DNA from: Sipunculus nudus
Taxonomy: Eukaryota > Annelida > Sipuncula > Golfingiida > Sipunculidae
Direction: 5' to 3'
Assembly (NCBI GenBank): GCA_026874595.1
Contig: CM049309.1
Location: forward strand, 23,565,033-23,629,032
DNA: 64,000 nt
The notes beneath the pieces were generated by a model that saw only the letters and a list, made by a program, of their open reading frames with translations, ran no database searches and was not told where the DNA came from. Of the stretch, positions 12,988 to 22,714 are shown one piece after another (position 1 is the first letter of the stretch; each line of letters opens with the position of its first letter). Made by a program: the position numbers and the translations under genes.

Positions 12988-13996
12988 ATGCCTCAGTCCC
13001 ACTGGGTTTTGTCCCTTGCGATGTTCGGGAATAAAAAGTTTGGCGATGGGTTGAGACTGCTTGCGTTAAAAAAATGTAAAAAAAACGGAGTAGTCCCATA
13101 ATGATTTTGACTTACGAATTTTCTGCGAAGTAAGGCTAATATCCTGTAAATAGTTAAGATGGTGATACTTAGGCTATGGTCACCGAGGTTCTCCGACTTA
13201 TTCCCTTACCATGCCCGTGAATATTCGGCAATGTTCGGCGAAGCTCGTTGATAGTTCGGCAAAATGTTTGCCTATTGGTGATGTTTGTTGTATGTTCGCA
13301 GATGGCTTGTCAGGAGCTGCTGAGTATCCCAACTGTTGCAGATGCAAAGCCGAACAGTGCCGAATAATCACCGATGTATCGGGGATGCCTTATGGGTGGG
13401 GTATAAATATGAACATTTCCAGACCCCGCCTCATTCTCTTTCTGGCAGTTGCAGGGTGCACATCTACAGCCAAAGCAGATAATGGAAGAAAATGTACTTG
13501 CAGTCATTCTGGAACAATTAATATCGAACGCATAACTTTTTACCGCTCCGTTAAGGGCACCGATGTTTCTACGACTTTCTGCTGATATTTTGCTACTTAT
13601 CACCGAAGAGCAAAATCATAGCATCGATCGTTCGCCGAAATTTTGTAAATCCTTAGGCGGCTTATCGCAGACACGAAGCACGTGCTTTGAGATATAAGAC
13701 ATGTCTGAGATATTTTGCCGGGGGACCGGGGATTAATCTCCGAAACTTCTGCAAAGGTTTCCTGATATTTCGCCGATTTTTCTTGCGACGAATCTTTGCG
13801 ACCAAATTTAAATGCAAGCATTGAAATGTCTGACGATCTGAAGGAGCGAGGCAGTGTACACGCTTCCGATTCCTTGTGATGCACGGCGAACTTCCTCGAT
13901 TTTTCGGCCACCTGTTTTGAGAGGTCTTGCGATAATCCAATTTTTCCATCGCGAATATTTCGCAAGTCGTCGCGAGTGTCAGAGGGACTAAGGCAT
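12988..13996. mobile_element. Inverted-repeat element rich in TTCGGC/GCGA words
   Basis: Ends read ATGCCTCAGTCCCACTG at 12988 and, on the other strand from 13996, ATGCCTTAGTCCCTCTG: 17-bp inverted repeats with two mismatches. The interior is dense in GTTCGGC, TTCGGCGA and GCCGAA words on both strands, unlike the flanks, and is richer in GC. Several overlapping open frames (13211-13585 +; 13310-13603, 13600-13965 and 13662-13949 -) lie inside, but none resembles a transposase and their overlap on both strands argues for composition artefacts. Probably a non-autonomous DNA transposon. Confidence 0.65.
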
Positions 13997-15520
13997 ATAT
14001 TATAACCGCAACTTATTGCAAACCTATGTACGTTATATTCAGATTTAAATTAATCGTTTCCATAAGCATGGTATGACTTAGCAGAGACCGTCCTGATGAC
14101 TGCATTGATGACATAAAGCACTCGTTTAAACATTGTTATGTTTGCTTTATTTATTTAAATGTTTTTCATATTTTCAGGTCTTTTTGAATAATGATTTTGA
14201 AATCGCTGCCGACGCTGCAGTATAAAAATATTGTTTGATAAAACATCGGGTCTGCTTTTCTGGTAAATTATATAAATCCTTGTATACAGAACCTGCTTGA
14301 AATAATTTTATGTTCACTCTGGCCACGGTGCCGTAGTTATAGGAGTGTTGTTTAAAGTCCGTTCATCTAGCTCCTTTGATTAAAAATTAGTGGTTTAAAA
14401 TATATTTATCTATTGAAAAACAAACTGGGATTATAATGTACATTCAGTGTCTGCTAAAAAAAACAATAAAAAGAGCTCAAAACAACATAATTGCCGCTGA
14501 TAAAAAGAGCGTTAAACAACGTAATTGTCGCTGATTTGGCCCCTTGAGAGCGAAGAGTTTTATTCTTCTTTGCCTAAATCAATAAAAATCAATAAAAAAT
14601 ATTTATATTTTTACACTGAATGTATAAAATACATGTGATCTGTATGGAGGCTTAGCTTTATACAGCAGTTAGAGTAATGATTATAAAAAACAGGAACTGC
14701 TGCCGGGCTGCTTTTACCTTCAATTAAACAAAATACATCCGTGTATACTACAAAAATATAAGTAGCCTTACAAGACAATAAGAAAGGATTTTTTTTTTCA
14801 TATATTATATTTTGTGGCCCACCCATTGCTCTACGTTACTTGCATCCACTAACTTGCTAAAAATACCAAAAATGTGCTTCAGAAAAGTAAAAATTATATA
14901 CTGGTAACTGGCTCATAATAAGCGGATAAGTAGCAGTTCAAGTATCAGGAATTACTCTGCTTCTCACAGACCAACATCGACTTTACAACAAAAAGTGCAT
15001 TTCGCTGTTTTTTTTTTAAAAAGTGTTTTAAGCGAGCTGGTTGTGGGTGCTGTGTGACTTGTTGATGGCATCGCGGCTGTGCTGCCTGGGAATTTCTTTA
15101 CCGTTGTTCCGCCGTTCGGTAAAATCACTTCTGTTTCAATCGATGGCCCTTAGAAGAGTTTTTTTATGGAACAACAGACAAGCAGTAATCTACCACATTT
15201 GCTCCTAAGAAACCAGCCAGCCAATGAAGCACTTTTATGACTTTATCATCTGAACAGCTATGACGCTCTGGAGCTGTGCTGACTCCATCAACACGCAGGC
15301 TTTCTGGGACTTATAAACCCCCAAAGTCTCTTCCTGTATCGTTGTGTAAATGTATTCGCATGAGTCGCTTAAATCATAATAATTTCAAACCGAACTGAAG
15401 GACATTCTCAAATAAAGACACCTTGCACCGGTTTATTTCCAGACTGTTCAAATATTAGACATTCAAAAATCAAACAAAAATTATCAAAATTTCAAATCTG
15501 TGATATACTTTCACATTGCA

Positions 15521-15522
<2 letters not shown>
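13997..15522. other. Unassigned stretch
   Basis: AT-rich. A short imperfect tandem duplication occurs at 14472-14536 (aaagagc..aaacaac..aattg.cgctgat). The minus frame at 14611-14826 is unrecognised. Nothing else was seen. Confidence 0.35.

Positions 15523-15553
<31 letters not shown>
15523..15553. repeat. TA microsatellite
   Basis: Pure TA run. Confidence 0.95.
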
Positions 15554-15557
<4 letters not shown>

Positions 15558-15596
15558 TTATTTATTTTACATGGATTGTACAACTAGTTATAATAA

Positions 15597-15787
15597 CTTA
15601 TACGAGGCACTCTCCATGGCACGGATCTTGGCGATCGGTAGTCGGTAAGGGTGGAGGAAACCGGAGGACCCGGAGAAAACCACCGACCTTGGACGGGCCA
15701 CTACAACCCATTCTCATAGCCACACCGGTATTCGAACCCGGATCGCCAGCGGAGATGGCCGAGCGTTTTTCCACTGAGCTGTCCAGG
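15597..15787 (-). mobile_element. tRNA-derived SINE (minus strand)
   Basis: Read on the minus strand, a tRNA-like head has an A-box-like CAGCTCAGTGGAAAAACGCT (15761-15780) and a B-box GGGTTCGAATACC (15727-15739). The 3' body holds the GGTTTTCTCCGGGTCCTCCGG-type stretch that is widespread in metazoan SINE-like repeats. The plus-strand frame at 15500-15856 merely crosses it. The element abuts a short TA tract and then a solo LTR. Confidence 0.75.
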
Positions 15788-15796
15788 TATATATAT

Positions 15797-16530
15797 TGTT
15801 ACAGGTGTCTGTTTTATTGTGCGCAAGAGTGTTACATGTGTCTGTTGACATTCTGATTCGTGTAGCGCAGGCAAAGTTAATTGCTATGGGAACCTCGCTT
15901 GTTGGGCGCTGGCTCGCGTGTGGGGTCTGAAGCGTGGAGACACAGCGTTCCTTGTTCTAGATGTTTCAGGTCTCTTCATGTGCGTGTGTATTGTTCTTTG
16001 GAAATTTTCCATTTCTAGAATTTTCGAGTGAGAAGCTTTATATTATCGGCTGTGTTAAGAGCCGGCAGAAAGATATATACCAGCGAGCACTAAGAGTGTT
16101 ACTTTCTCGTCAGTTTGGGACCTTACCGATAATTGCAATGGTGTCAGATATTTAACGGACTTAATACATATTTAATACGGACTGTCTCCAGTTTGCCTTT
16201 GGATTAGTACTATTTACGTTAATTATTTATGTTAAAGGTCTCCTGTTGGGCTGTGCCAGTTGTGGTATTTAGAAAAGCCTAGGATCCGGACACTCTGGTA
16301 CTGTACATTTTAATTGTTATACTGTGTAATTGTATTGATTTAGTGTATTGTAATGTTAGGATTGTTCTAAGAAAAAATAAAGGTTATTTGTTTACAAAAA
16401 CCACTGACTTCTTTATTCATTCCCCTAGACATTTCACGCTGCCTAGTGTTACAGAATCAAATTTTTTTTTTATCTTCGTTACAAACTTTATGCTCGTCAC
16501 GATTACGTGATTTGATGTTATTAGGTTCCG

Positions 16531-16534
<4 letters not shown>
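15797..16534 (+). mobile_element. Solo LTR, subfamily 2
   Basis: Starts TGTTACAGG and ends GGTTCCGTAAC, like the LTRs of the neighbouring gypsy element. The last ~250 bp (AATGTTAGGATTGTTCTAAG, TTCCCCTAGACATTTCACGC, CTGCCTAGTGTTACAGAATC) match the 5' LTR at 16598-17352 and the solo LTR at 56229-57084. The first half matches only 56229-57084 (gacattctgattcgtgt, gcgttccttgttctagatgt). A polyadenylation-type AATAAA lies at 16376-16381. Both borders lie in TA repeats, so the target duplication cannot be told. No internal region is attached. Confidence 0.85.

Positions 16535-16597
<63 letters not shown>
16535..16597. repeat. TA microsatellite between two LTRs
   Basis: About 31 TA units lie exactly between the end of the solo LTR and the start of the next 5' LTR. 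Confidence 0.97.
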
Positions 16598-16601
<4 letters not shown>

Positions 16602-16852
16602 ACAGGTGCTCTTTTGTTGTGTTACACGGGCGTAACTCGTGTTCTTGTTACATTTTATGTTTAATCCGCACTGGTTGAACTCTAGTTGTCATGCGAGCCT
16701 TGGGTTTTCACGCCTGGTCGTGGGTCACGTGATGAGCCTGGTATGGGTAGAGACACACGGCTATGTCTTTCTAGATAATTCCTGAAACGCGTGTTGTGCA
16801 AGAACTCATAGACTGTTCGAGAAGTGAAAAATTCCCGGCTTGGGGCGTGAAG

Positions 16853-16862
16853 GTATATAAAG
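16853..16862 (+). promoter_or_regulatory. TATA box of the 5' LTR
   Basis: GTATATAAAGGGG context (tataTAAA core), conserved at 21227-21234 in the 3' LTR. The expected position for the U3 promoter. Confidence 0.7.
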
Positions 16863-17210
16863 GGGCTGTTTTCTAGAACCAGAGGGCAGAGCAGAGCTGA
16901 TTCTAGCGGACGCAGAAGCGTGTGTCAGGACCTTATTCGACGAATACGGCAATTTATAAAATTTCAAGAACTTTCTCCTGGATTTTATACATTTGGACTT
17001 CAGTTTACTTTCTGTGTTGTTGCAAGAACTTTCCACTGGACTGTCATTCACCGAGAGTTTACATTCGAAGGACTTATCGTTGTGATGGTGTCGGTATCGA
17101 GGTACTGTACCATTATCTTTCTGTGTGATTGTATTGACTTGTTGCTATAACGCTGTTTCACTGTATAATTGTATTGATTTAGTGTATTGTATTGTTAGGG
17201 TTGTTTTAAG

Positions 17211-17216
17211 AATAAA
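17211..17216 (+). terminator. Polyadenylation signal in the 5' LTR
   Basis: AATAAA, in the same relative place as 16376-16381 in the neighbouring solo LTR. Likely the R-region poly(A) signal. Confidence 0.55.
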
Positions 17217-17358
17217 TTATGGTTATTTGTTAAAAAGAACCACTGACTCCTTTATTCATTCCCCTAGACATTTCACGCTGCCTAGTGTTACAGAATCTGT
17301 TTTTTTTTTATCTCCACGCATACGTGATCTATTTATATTAGGTTCCGTAACATAAAAT

Positions 17359-17377
17359 TGGGGGCTCTCGTCGGGAT
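17359..17377 (+). other. Primer-binding site, proline-tRNA-like
   Basis: TGGGGGCTCTCGTCGGGAT follows the 5' LTR by six bases. It resembles the tRNA-Pro primer site known from retroviruses (TGGGGGCTCGTCCGGGAT), with a two-base insertion and a one-base loss, so it marks where minus-strand synthesis would have started. Confidence 0.7.
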
Positions 17378-17520
17378 GCTTAATAGTTTTCAAATTTATT
17401 AGGCCTTGACCTGGACACATTGTTTAATCATACATTGTTTACAAGATTACATATTGTTTACAGTACATTGTTTACAGGATTTATCTCAGTGGTTTTTTGT
17501 TATTGTTTTGACATCTTAAC

Positions 17521-18255
17521 ATGGCAGATTTCAAACCTGAGACATTTGTTGACGATCCGGACCCCGATGAACTTCAATAGTTGTAAAAAGACCGGTTATT
17601 GCGTTTGGGACAACACTCAGGGCTAAGTGTGAATAAAGCTTTGGGAAAGCCTGATATCATTGCAAAAATCATGCAAGATCTTATTAGCAAAGGTTTATTT
17701 GAAGAGACTGAAGTTGAAACATAAAATAATGACAGCCTTGCTATGTATTTAGATTTAAAAAAGTTGGAAATGCAACATGAGCTAGTATTAAAACAGTTAG
17801 AATTAGAAAAAGAAAAACGGAGAGAAGAAAGAGAAAGACTAGAAAAGGAAAAAGAAATTGAGTTAAAAAAGACTAAGTTAGAAAGACTAAAAGTAGAAGG
17901 TAGTCTAAGTGCTGCCCCAACTCACAGTTTTGATGTTACTAAACACATTAGACTTGTCCAACCTTTTGAAGAAAAAGAGGTTGATAAATATTTCTTACAC
18001 TTTTAGAAGGTAGCTGAAAATCTAAAATGGCCTAAGGAAAATTGGACTATGCTGTTACAAAGTGTATTGACTGGCAAGGCCAGAGAAATTTATACAGAGC
18101 TTTCAATAGAAGCTGCTACTGACTATGACCTGGTGAAACGGTTAATCCTGAAAGTTTATGAGTTAGTTCCAGAAGCTTACCGCCAGAAATTTAGAAATTG
18201 GGAAAAGCGCAAAGAACAGACCTACGTCGAATTTGCTAGGACAAAAGAGCAGTTG
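17521..18255 (+). pseudogene. gag: gag pseudogene (SAP-like N-terminus, coiled coil, capsid region)
   Basis: Structural polyprotein of the retrotransposon. ATG at 17521 opens a frame that is kept to about 18255 apart from in-frame stops at 17578, 17584, 17722 and 18004. In order: a short acidic start; a helix-extension-helix stretch like a SAP domain (about 17590-17690, with LRLGQHSGLSVNKAL); a long charged coiled coil rich in Glu, Lys and Arg (17743-17910); then a capsid-like region with WPKENWTMLLQSVLTGKARE and YELVPEAYRQKFRNWEK. Families of this type continue into a CCHC zinc knuckle and protease; both are missing because the frame breaks off into integrase near 18260. Single-base stops with the frame otherwise preserved point to ageing by substitution plus one deletion. 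Confidence 0.85.
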
Positions 18256-18263
18256 TTTGTCCT

Positions 18264-19300
18264 TTGTCTGGCCATTTAGGTATAAATAAAACTTATCAGA
18301 AAGTTAGTACACACTTCTATTGGCCTAACCTCAAGAAAGATGTTGTACAATATTGTAAGTCATGCCATACATGCCAGATGGTAGGCAAGCCCAATCAGAA
18401 TCCTCCTAAGGCCCCACTTAGGCCTATTTCTGCTTTCGAGGAACCATTCAGTTGGATTATTGTTGATTGTGTTGGACAACTGCCCAAAACAAAATCAGGA
18501 AATGAATACTTGCTGACAATCATATGCACATCTACCAGGTTCCCTGAGGCAATACCATTGCGCAAAATTAATGCCAAAAGTGTTGTCAAAGCTCTGACCA
18601 AGTTTGTTTTACAACTTTTGGATTGCCAAAATCCGTCCAGTCAGACCAAGGGTCTAATTTTATGTCTGGCTTATTCCAGCAAGTTATGCTTGAGCTGGGT
18701 ATAAAACAGCATCGCTCTTCGCCATACCATCCTGTAAGTCAGGGCGCCCTCGAGCATTTTTACCAGACATTAAAAAACATGATCAGAACTTATTGCTATG
18801 ACCAACAGAAAGACTGGGATGAAGGAATCCATATATTGTTGTTTGCTGTCAGAGAATCCTTTCAAGAGTCCTTGGGTTTCAGTCCCTTTGAATTAGTTTT
18901 TGGACACTTCGTTCGCGGACCATTGAAACTGCTTAAAGAAAAACTCTTGTGTGAAAATCCTGATTCTCTTAGTTTACTGCAGTATGTCTCAGACTTTCGC
19001 ACTAAACTACACAAAGCTTGTGAGATTGCAAAATGAAATCTAAAATCTGCACAAAGTAAAATGAAAACAGAGTATGACAAGTACACTGTAAGTAGGACGT
19101 TTCAGCCTGGTGAAAAGTTCCTTGCCTTACTTCCCATCCCTGGCAGACCTCTGCAAGCTAGATATTTTGGTCCTTACATTGTTGACAAGAAAGTCAGTGA
19201 TTTAAATTACATACTGTTGACACCAGATAGGCGTAAGAAGAAACAACTGTGCCATGTTAACATGTTGAAACCATATTATGACAGAAATAGCACATCAGAT
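18264..19300 (+). pseudogene. pol: Integrase pseudogene (partial HHCC, DDE core, GPY module)
   Basis: Catalyses insertion of the element's DNA copy. The zinc-binding region is cut at its start by the gag-integrase deletion: one His (GHLG) and the CKSCHTC pair remain. The catalytic triad is intact: Asp at 18465-18467 (IVDCVG), Asp at 18644-18646 (SDQGSNF) and Glu at 18752-18754, with 35 residues between the last two. A one-base-type frameshift lies between about 18600 and 18623, and TGA at 19034-19036 interrupts the C-terminal third. The GPY module is visible at 19169-19177, and the domain ends around HVNMLKPYY (about 19252-19280). It runs in the same frame straight into the reverse transcriptase linker. 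Confidence 0.9.
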
Positions 19301-20325
19301 GTTGTACAAAATCTTACTGCTGTTAATTGTGTAAAAACTGACCCTGACCCAGTTAAAGTAGATACTGATTGTAAGTGTGATGTAGACATTCAGTGTGGTA
19401 CAGTACCATTAAAAAACTCAGACGTGCTTAAAAACCTAGATGCCAAACTGTCACACCTAACCGCACAAGAACAACAAGACCTCAAGAACCTGCTGCGGAA
19501 TTATGAACATTTGTTTAGTGACATTCCAACGCGAACTAAAATGTTGTGCCATGACGACGATGTTGGCGAGGCAAGCGCAGTCAAGCAACATCCATAAAGA
19601 CTGAATCCAGAAAAGCAGAAGTATCCACAGGATGAGATTCAATATTTGCTGGACAATGATTTTATTGAACCTAGTAAGAGTAACTGGAGTTGACCGTGTA
19701 TTCTTGTGCCAAAACCTGATGGAAGTTACCGTATGTGCACAGATTATCGAAAACTGAACTCTGTCTCCAAGACTGACACGTTCCCGATTTCGAGGATCGA
19801 TGATTGTATTGATAGAGTCGGTAGCTCCAGATATGTCTCCAAGTTTGACTCGCTAAAAGGATTCTGGCAAGTTCCGCTGACAGAACGAGCGAAAGAAGTG
19901 TCCGCATTTGTGACGCCGCAAGGACTGTACCAGTATAAAGTTATGCCGTTTGGCATGTAGAACTCGCCAGCCACGTTCCAGCGCCTCATCCATATGGTTG
20001 TCAAGGACATTCAGGGCTGCGACGCATATATTGATGACCTTATTGTGTACAGCGACACCTGGGAGAAACATCTGGGAGGAACATCTTCGCGACCTCTTCG
20101 AAAGACTCAGTGAAGCGCGTCTGACCGTCAACTTGGTGAAATCTGAGTTTTGTCATGCACAAGTAACATTTTTGGGTCATATTGTAGGGCAGGGTCAGGT
20201 AAAACCTGTTGATGCTAAGATAAGTGCTATTTCTGCATTTCCTAGACCAGAAAACAAAAAGCAAATAATGCGTTTTCTTGGTATGGTTGGGTACTACAGG
20301 AAGTTTGTCCAAATTTTCTGCTGTA
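19301..20325 (+). pseudogene. pol: Reverse transcriptase pseudogene, downstream of integrase
   Basis: RNA/DNA-dependent DNA polymerase of the element. An ~100-bp linker from integrase leads into the N-terminal LTAQEQQDLKNLL helix (from about 19457). Fingers and palm motifs follow: VPKPDGSYRMCTDYRKLN (19703-19756), FDSLKGFWQVPL, FVTPQGLYQYKVMPFGM and the catalytic YIDD at 20027-20038. Stops occur at 19595-19597, 19691-19693 and 19958-19960. Just after YIDD a 13-base tandem duplication (gggagRaacatct twice, about 20061-20086) shifts the frame, and a further single-base shift lies near 20305-20315. Best match is Ty3/gypsy type, despite the Copia-like position. Non-functional. Confidence 0.92.
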
Positions 20326-20833
20326 GCTGAACCTTTGACTAATTTGTTAAAGAAGAAACAAAAGTTTGTATGGAGTATTCAGTGTGAAAATGCATTTCAG
20401 AATTTGAAAGCAATTCTGCAAAGTTCACCAGTTTTAGCAGCTCCAGACTTTTCAGTACCTTTTAAGTTAGCTGTAGATTCTAGTGATACTGGTGCTGGTG
20501 CTGTGTTGTTACAAGAAGGCAACGATGGCATAGATCATCTATTTTGTTATTTCTCAAGAAAGTTTAGTGCAAACCAGAAAAACTACTCCACTATTGAAAA
20601 AGAATGTTTGGCTTTGATTTTGGCGTTGCAACATTTTGAAGTTTATGTTACTTCATCAGTCAGGCCTATCATTGTCTTCAGTGATCACAATCCCCTCACG
20701 TTCATGAACAAGTTGAAGTGTAAAAATCATAGATTGTTGAGATGGAGTTTGTTCTTACAGGATTACAATCTTGATATCATGCACATTAAAGGGAAAGAAT
20801 GTACTTGCTGATTGCTTATCGAGATGTTTATGA
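20326..20833 (+). pseudogene. pol: RNase H domain, end of pol
   Basis: Degrades the RNA strand of the RNA:DNA hybrid. Following the thumb/connection (AVAEPLTNLL) there is an acidic residue in LAVDSSDTGAGAVLLQ (Asp 20476-20478), the EKECLALILALQHFEVY helix and SDHNPLTFM, the usual gypsy RNase H signature. Near 20797 a one-base shift moves the ending into another frame, where the typical KGKNVLADCLSR close and a TGA at 20831-20833 appear. No integrase follows it: only ~125 bp of untranslated sequence and the polypurine tract, supporting the integrase-first order. Confidence 0.9.
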
Positions 20834-20959
20834 AATGTTGTAAACAGGATGTTTATGTAATGTTGTAAATAAGATGATTTTTGAGATGTTGTAAAATTTT
20901 AGTGATTGTGATCGCAAAAAGGAAAGTTTTCCGTGAAAAAAAACTTTCTTTTTTCTTAC

Positions 20960-20970
20960 AGGAGGGGGAG
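20960..20970 (+). other. Polypurine tract
   Basis: AGGAGGGGGAG immediately before the 3' LTR, the standard primer site for plus-strand DNA synthesis. Confidence 0.85.
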
Positions 20971-21383
20971 TGTTACAGGTGCTCTTTTGTTGTGTGACAC
21001 GGGCGTAACTCGTGTTGTTGTTACATTTTATTTTTAATCCGTACTGGTTGAACTCTCGTTGTCATGTGAGCCTTGGGTTTTCACGCCTGGTCGTGGGTCA
21101 CGTGATGAGCCTGGTATGTGTAGAGACACACGGCTATGTCTTTCAAGATAATTCCTGAAACGCGTGTTGTGCAAGAACTCATAGACTGTACGAGAAGTCG
21201 AAAATTCCCGGCTTGGGGTGTGAAGGTATATAAAGGGGCTTTTTTCTAGAACCAGAGGGCAGAACCACTGACTTCTTTATTCATTCCCCAGGACATATCA
21301 CGCCGCCTAGTGTTACAGAATCTGATTTTTTTTATCTCCATTACAAAATTTGTGTTCATCACGCATACGTGATCTATTTATAT

Positions 21384-21386
<3 letters not shown>
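20971..21386 (+). repeat. 3' LTR, internally deleted and truncated
   Basis: Matches the 5' LTR from TGTTACAGG, then skips about 348 bp (5' LTR 16889-17236) between gagggcag and aaccactg, where both sides share AGA. It resumes to atttatatta and stops at a TA microsatellite, so the terminal GTTCCGTAACA is lost. The TATA box is at 21227-21234. Confidence 0.9.

Positions 21387-21438
<52 letters not shown>
21387..21438. repeat. TA microsatellite
   Basis: Pure TA run replacing the last bases of the 3' LTR. Confidence 0.95.
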
Positions 21439-21441
<3 letters not shown>

Positions 21442-22714
21442 GTTTGTCAATTAATCGATTGTATCAATGACTGGTCTTTTTTTTTTATTTATAATTGATT
21501 AAATCGATTGCATTTTTGGTTCACAAACGATTATTAATGTGCATTTAAAGATGTCATATTATTCGGATAAAATATTATCCTGTCAGATACAGGGCATAAA
21601 ACAGCGAACAGCGTAAAAACTTAACTTTGAGCAAAGAATAAGTGTCTAAAACCCGGCCATTACCTTGAATTTCCAGTGTTATTTACAAGTTCGACTGAAT
21701 ATTTTGGTCAATATTTTAGATATAATTATATATAGAGAATATATTTCGCCATCACGGTGCATAAAATAATCGATAAATAATAGAACATTGGTCGTTTTCT
21801 ATCTTTCAATTATCGACAACCGATTCCTTCTATTAACATCACATTAACAATCACACACTCACCGCCCAACTTGGTTATAGCGCTTTATAAATATAATTCC
21901 TGAGGTGTGTTATAAAATCCCGCGCATAGTTGAGTATTGGATAAGGCTCGTAAATTTGTAGATGGAGTTTGCTTATTGGGGAACAACAGTGATACAATGA
22001 TATAAACCTTAAGTCTACATGTATCCCTTTAATAATATAATACCTATAATTCCTTGAGTAGTTCGGTACTGGTCCCTACATTCAAGTTTTACAAACATTG
22101 CTGACACCGAAACATCCGACGTTGATTTGTAGTAAACTACAACAAATCTTTACTGTGCGACAAAAGTCGCCTGATGGAAGACAACATAAATCCCAAACTT
22201 TCACGAGAACTGCTGTGTTTTGGACTATACCTTATCAGATGGCAAAGCCGATTACAAAAATGCCTTGTCTTTTGCTACTTTAACTGCATGGAGACAGCAG
22301 TCCTGAGTAACGGCAGTCATCTGAGTCAACCAAAAAAACATTCAGCCTGCAGGCAACTCACAGCGGTTGCTGAATGCTCTCAAATATAACAAAAGACTTA
22401 AAAAAAAACATGCAGCGCATCTAATGAAACATATATATTATGGACTTCATCATTTCCGGAAACAGGTATACAGCTTTGTCATGATTTTCTTTTTTAATTA
22501 AATTTATGAACAACATTTTTATATTTTAGATTATGTTTTTAAATGAACGTATATTACTTTCAACATGATTTGTTAAGATTCTCATATTATCGCCCGGTAG
22601 AGTTTTTGGTTGTGCAGTACTGCCACGGGATCATTTTGTCCCGCAGGTAGTTCTGTTAGCGGGACCGTACTTGTGTCAAACATGTAACAGTCATCGTAGA
22701 AGGAAGAACCTTCC
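21439..22714. other. Unassigned stretch
   Basis: AT-rich. Overlapping plus-strand frames at 22098-22283 and 22174-22389 carry no recognised domain. A region of lower AT content at 22590-22690 is unexplained. Confidence 0.35.

Larger units (their letters stand above)
16598..17352 (+). repeat. 5' LTR of the gypsy-class element
   Basis: 755 bp bounded by TGTTAC and GTAACA. It has a TATA box near 16854, AATAAA at 17211-17216, and ends six bases before the primer-binding site. About a dozen substitutions separate its first ~290 bp from the 3' LTR by eye, implying that the insertion is not recent. Small frames inside (16806-17051 -, 16920-17150 +, 17125-17355 +) are not genes. Confidence 0.93.
16598..21386 (+). 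mobile_element. Decayed Ty3/gypsy-class LTR retrotransposon with Copia-like domain order
   Basis: The order is 5' LTR, primer-binding site, broken gag, broken integrase, broken reverse transcriptase, RNase H, polypurine tract and a shortened 3' LTR. Integrase precedes reverse transcriptase, the reverse of ordinary gypsy elements, as described for the Gmr1 group. The C-terminal integrase GPY region and the N-terminal part of reverse transcriptase lie in one uninterrupted frame (19061-19597), so the order is native and not a rearrangement. A deletion near 18255-18266 joins gag to integrase and removes nucleocapsid, protease and the start of integrase. The 3' LTR lost ~348 bp inside and its terminus. 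The element cannot be autonomous. Confidence 0.93.

Noticed and set aside
13211-13965. Four overlapping frames of 95-124 codons on both strands
   Set aside because: They sit in an inverted-repeat element of iterated short words; no transposase motifs, and open frames on both strands indicate composition bias.
18264-20833. Integrase-before-reverse-transcriptase order as a rearrangement artefact
   Set aside because: One continuous frame spans the integrase end and the reverse transcriptase start, and RNase H directly precedes the polypurine tract.
16598-21386. Endogenous retrovirus with an envelope gene
   Set aside because: No frame lies between RNase H and the 3' LTR; only ~125 bp of untranslated DNA is present.
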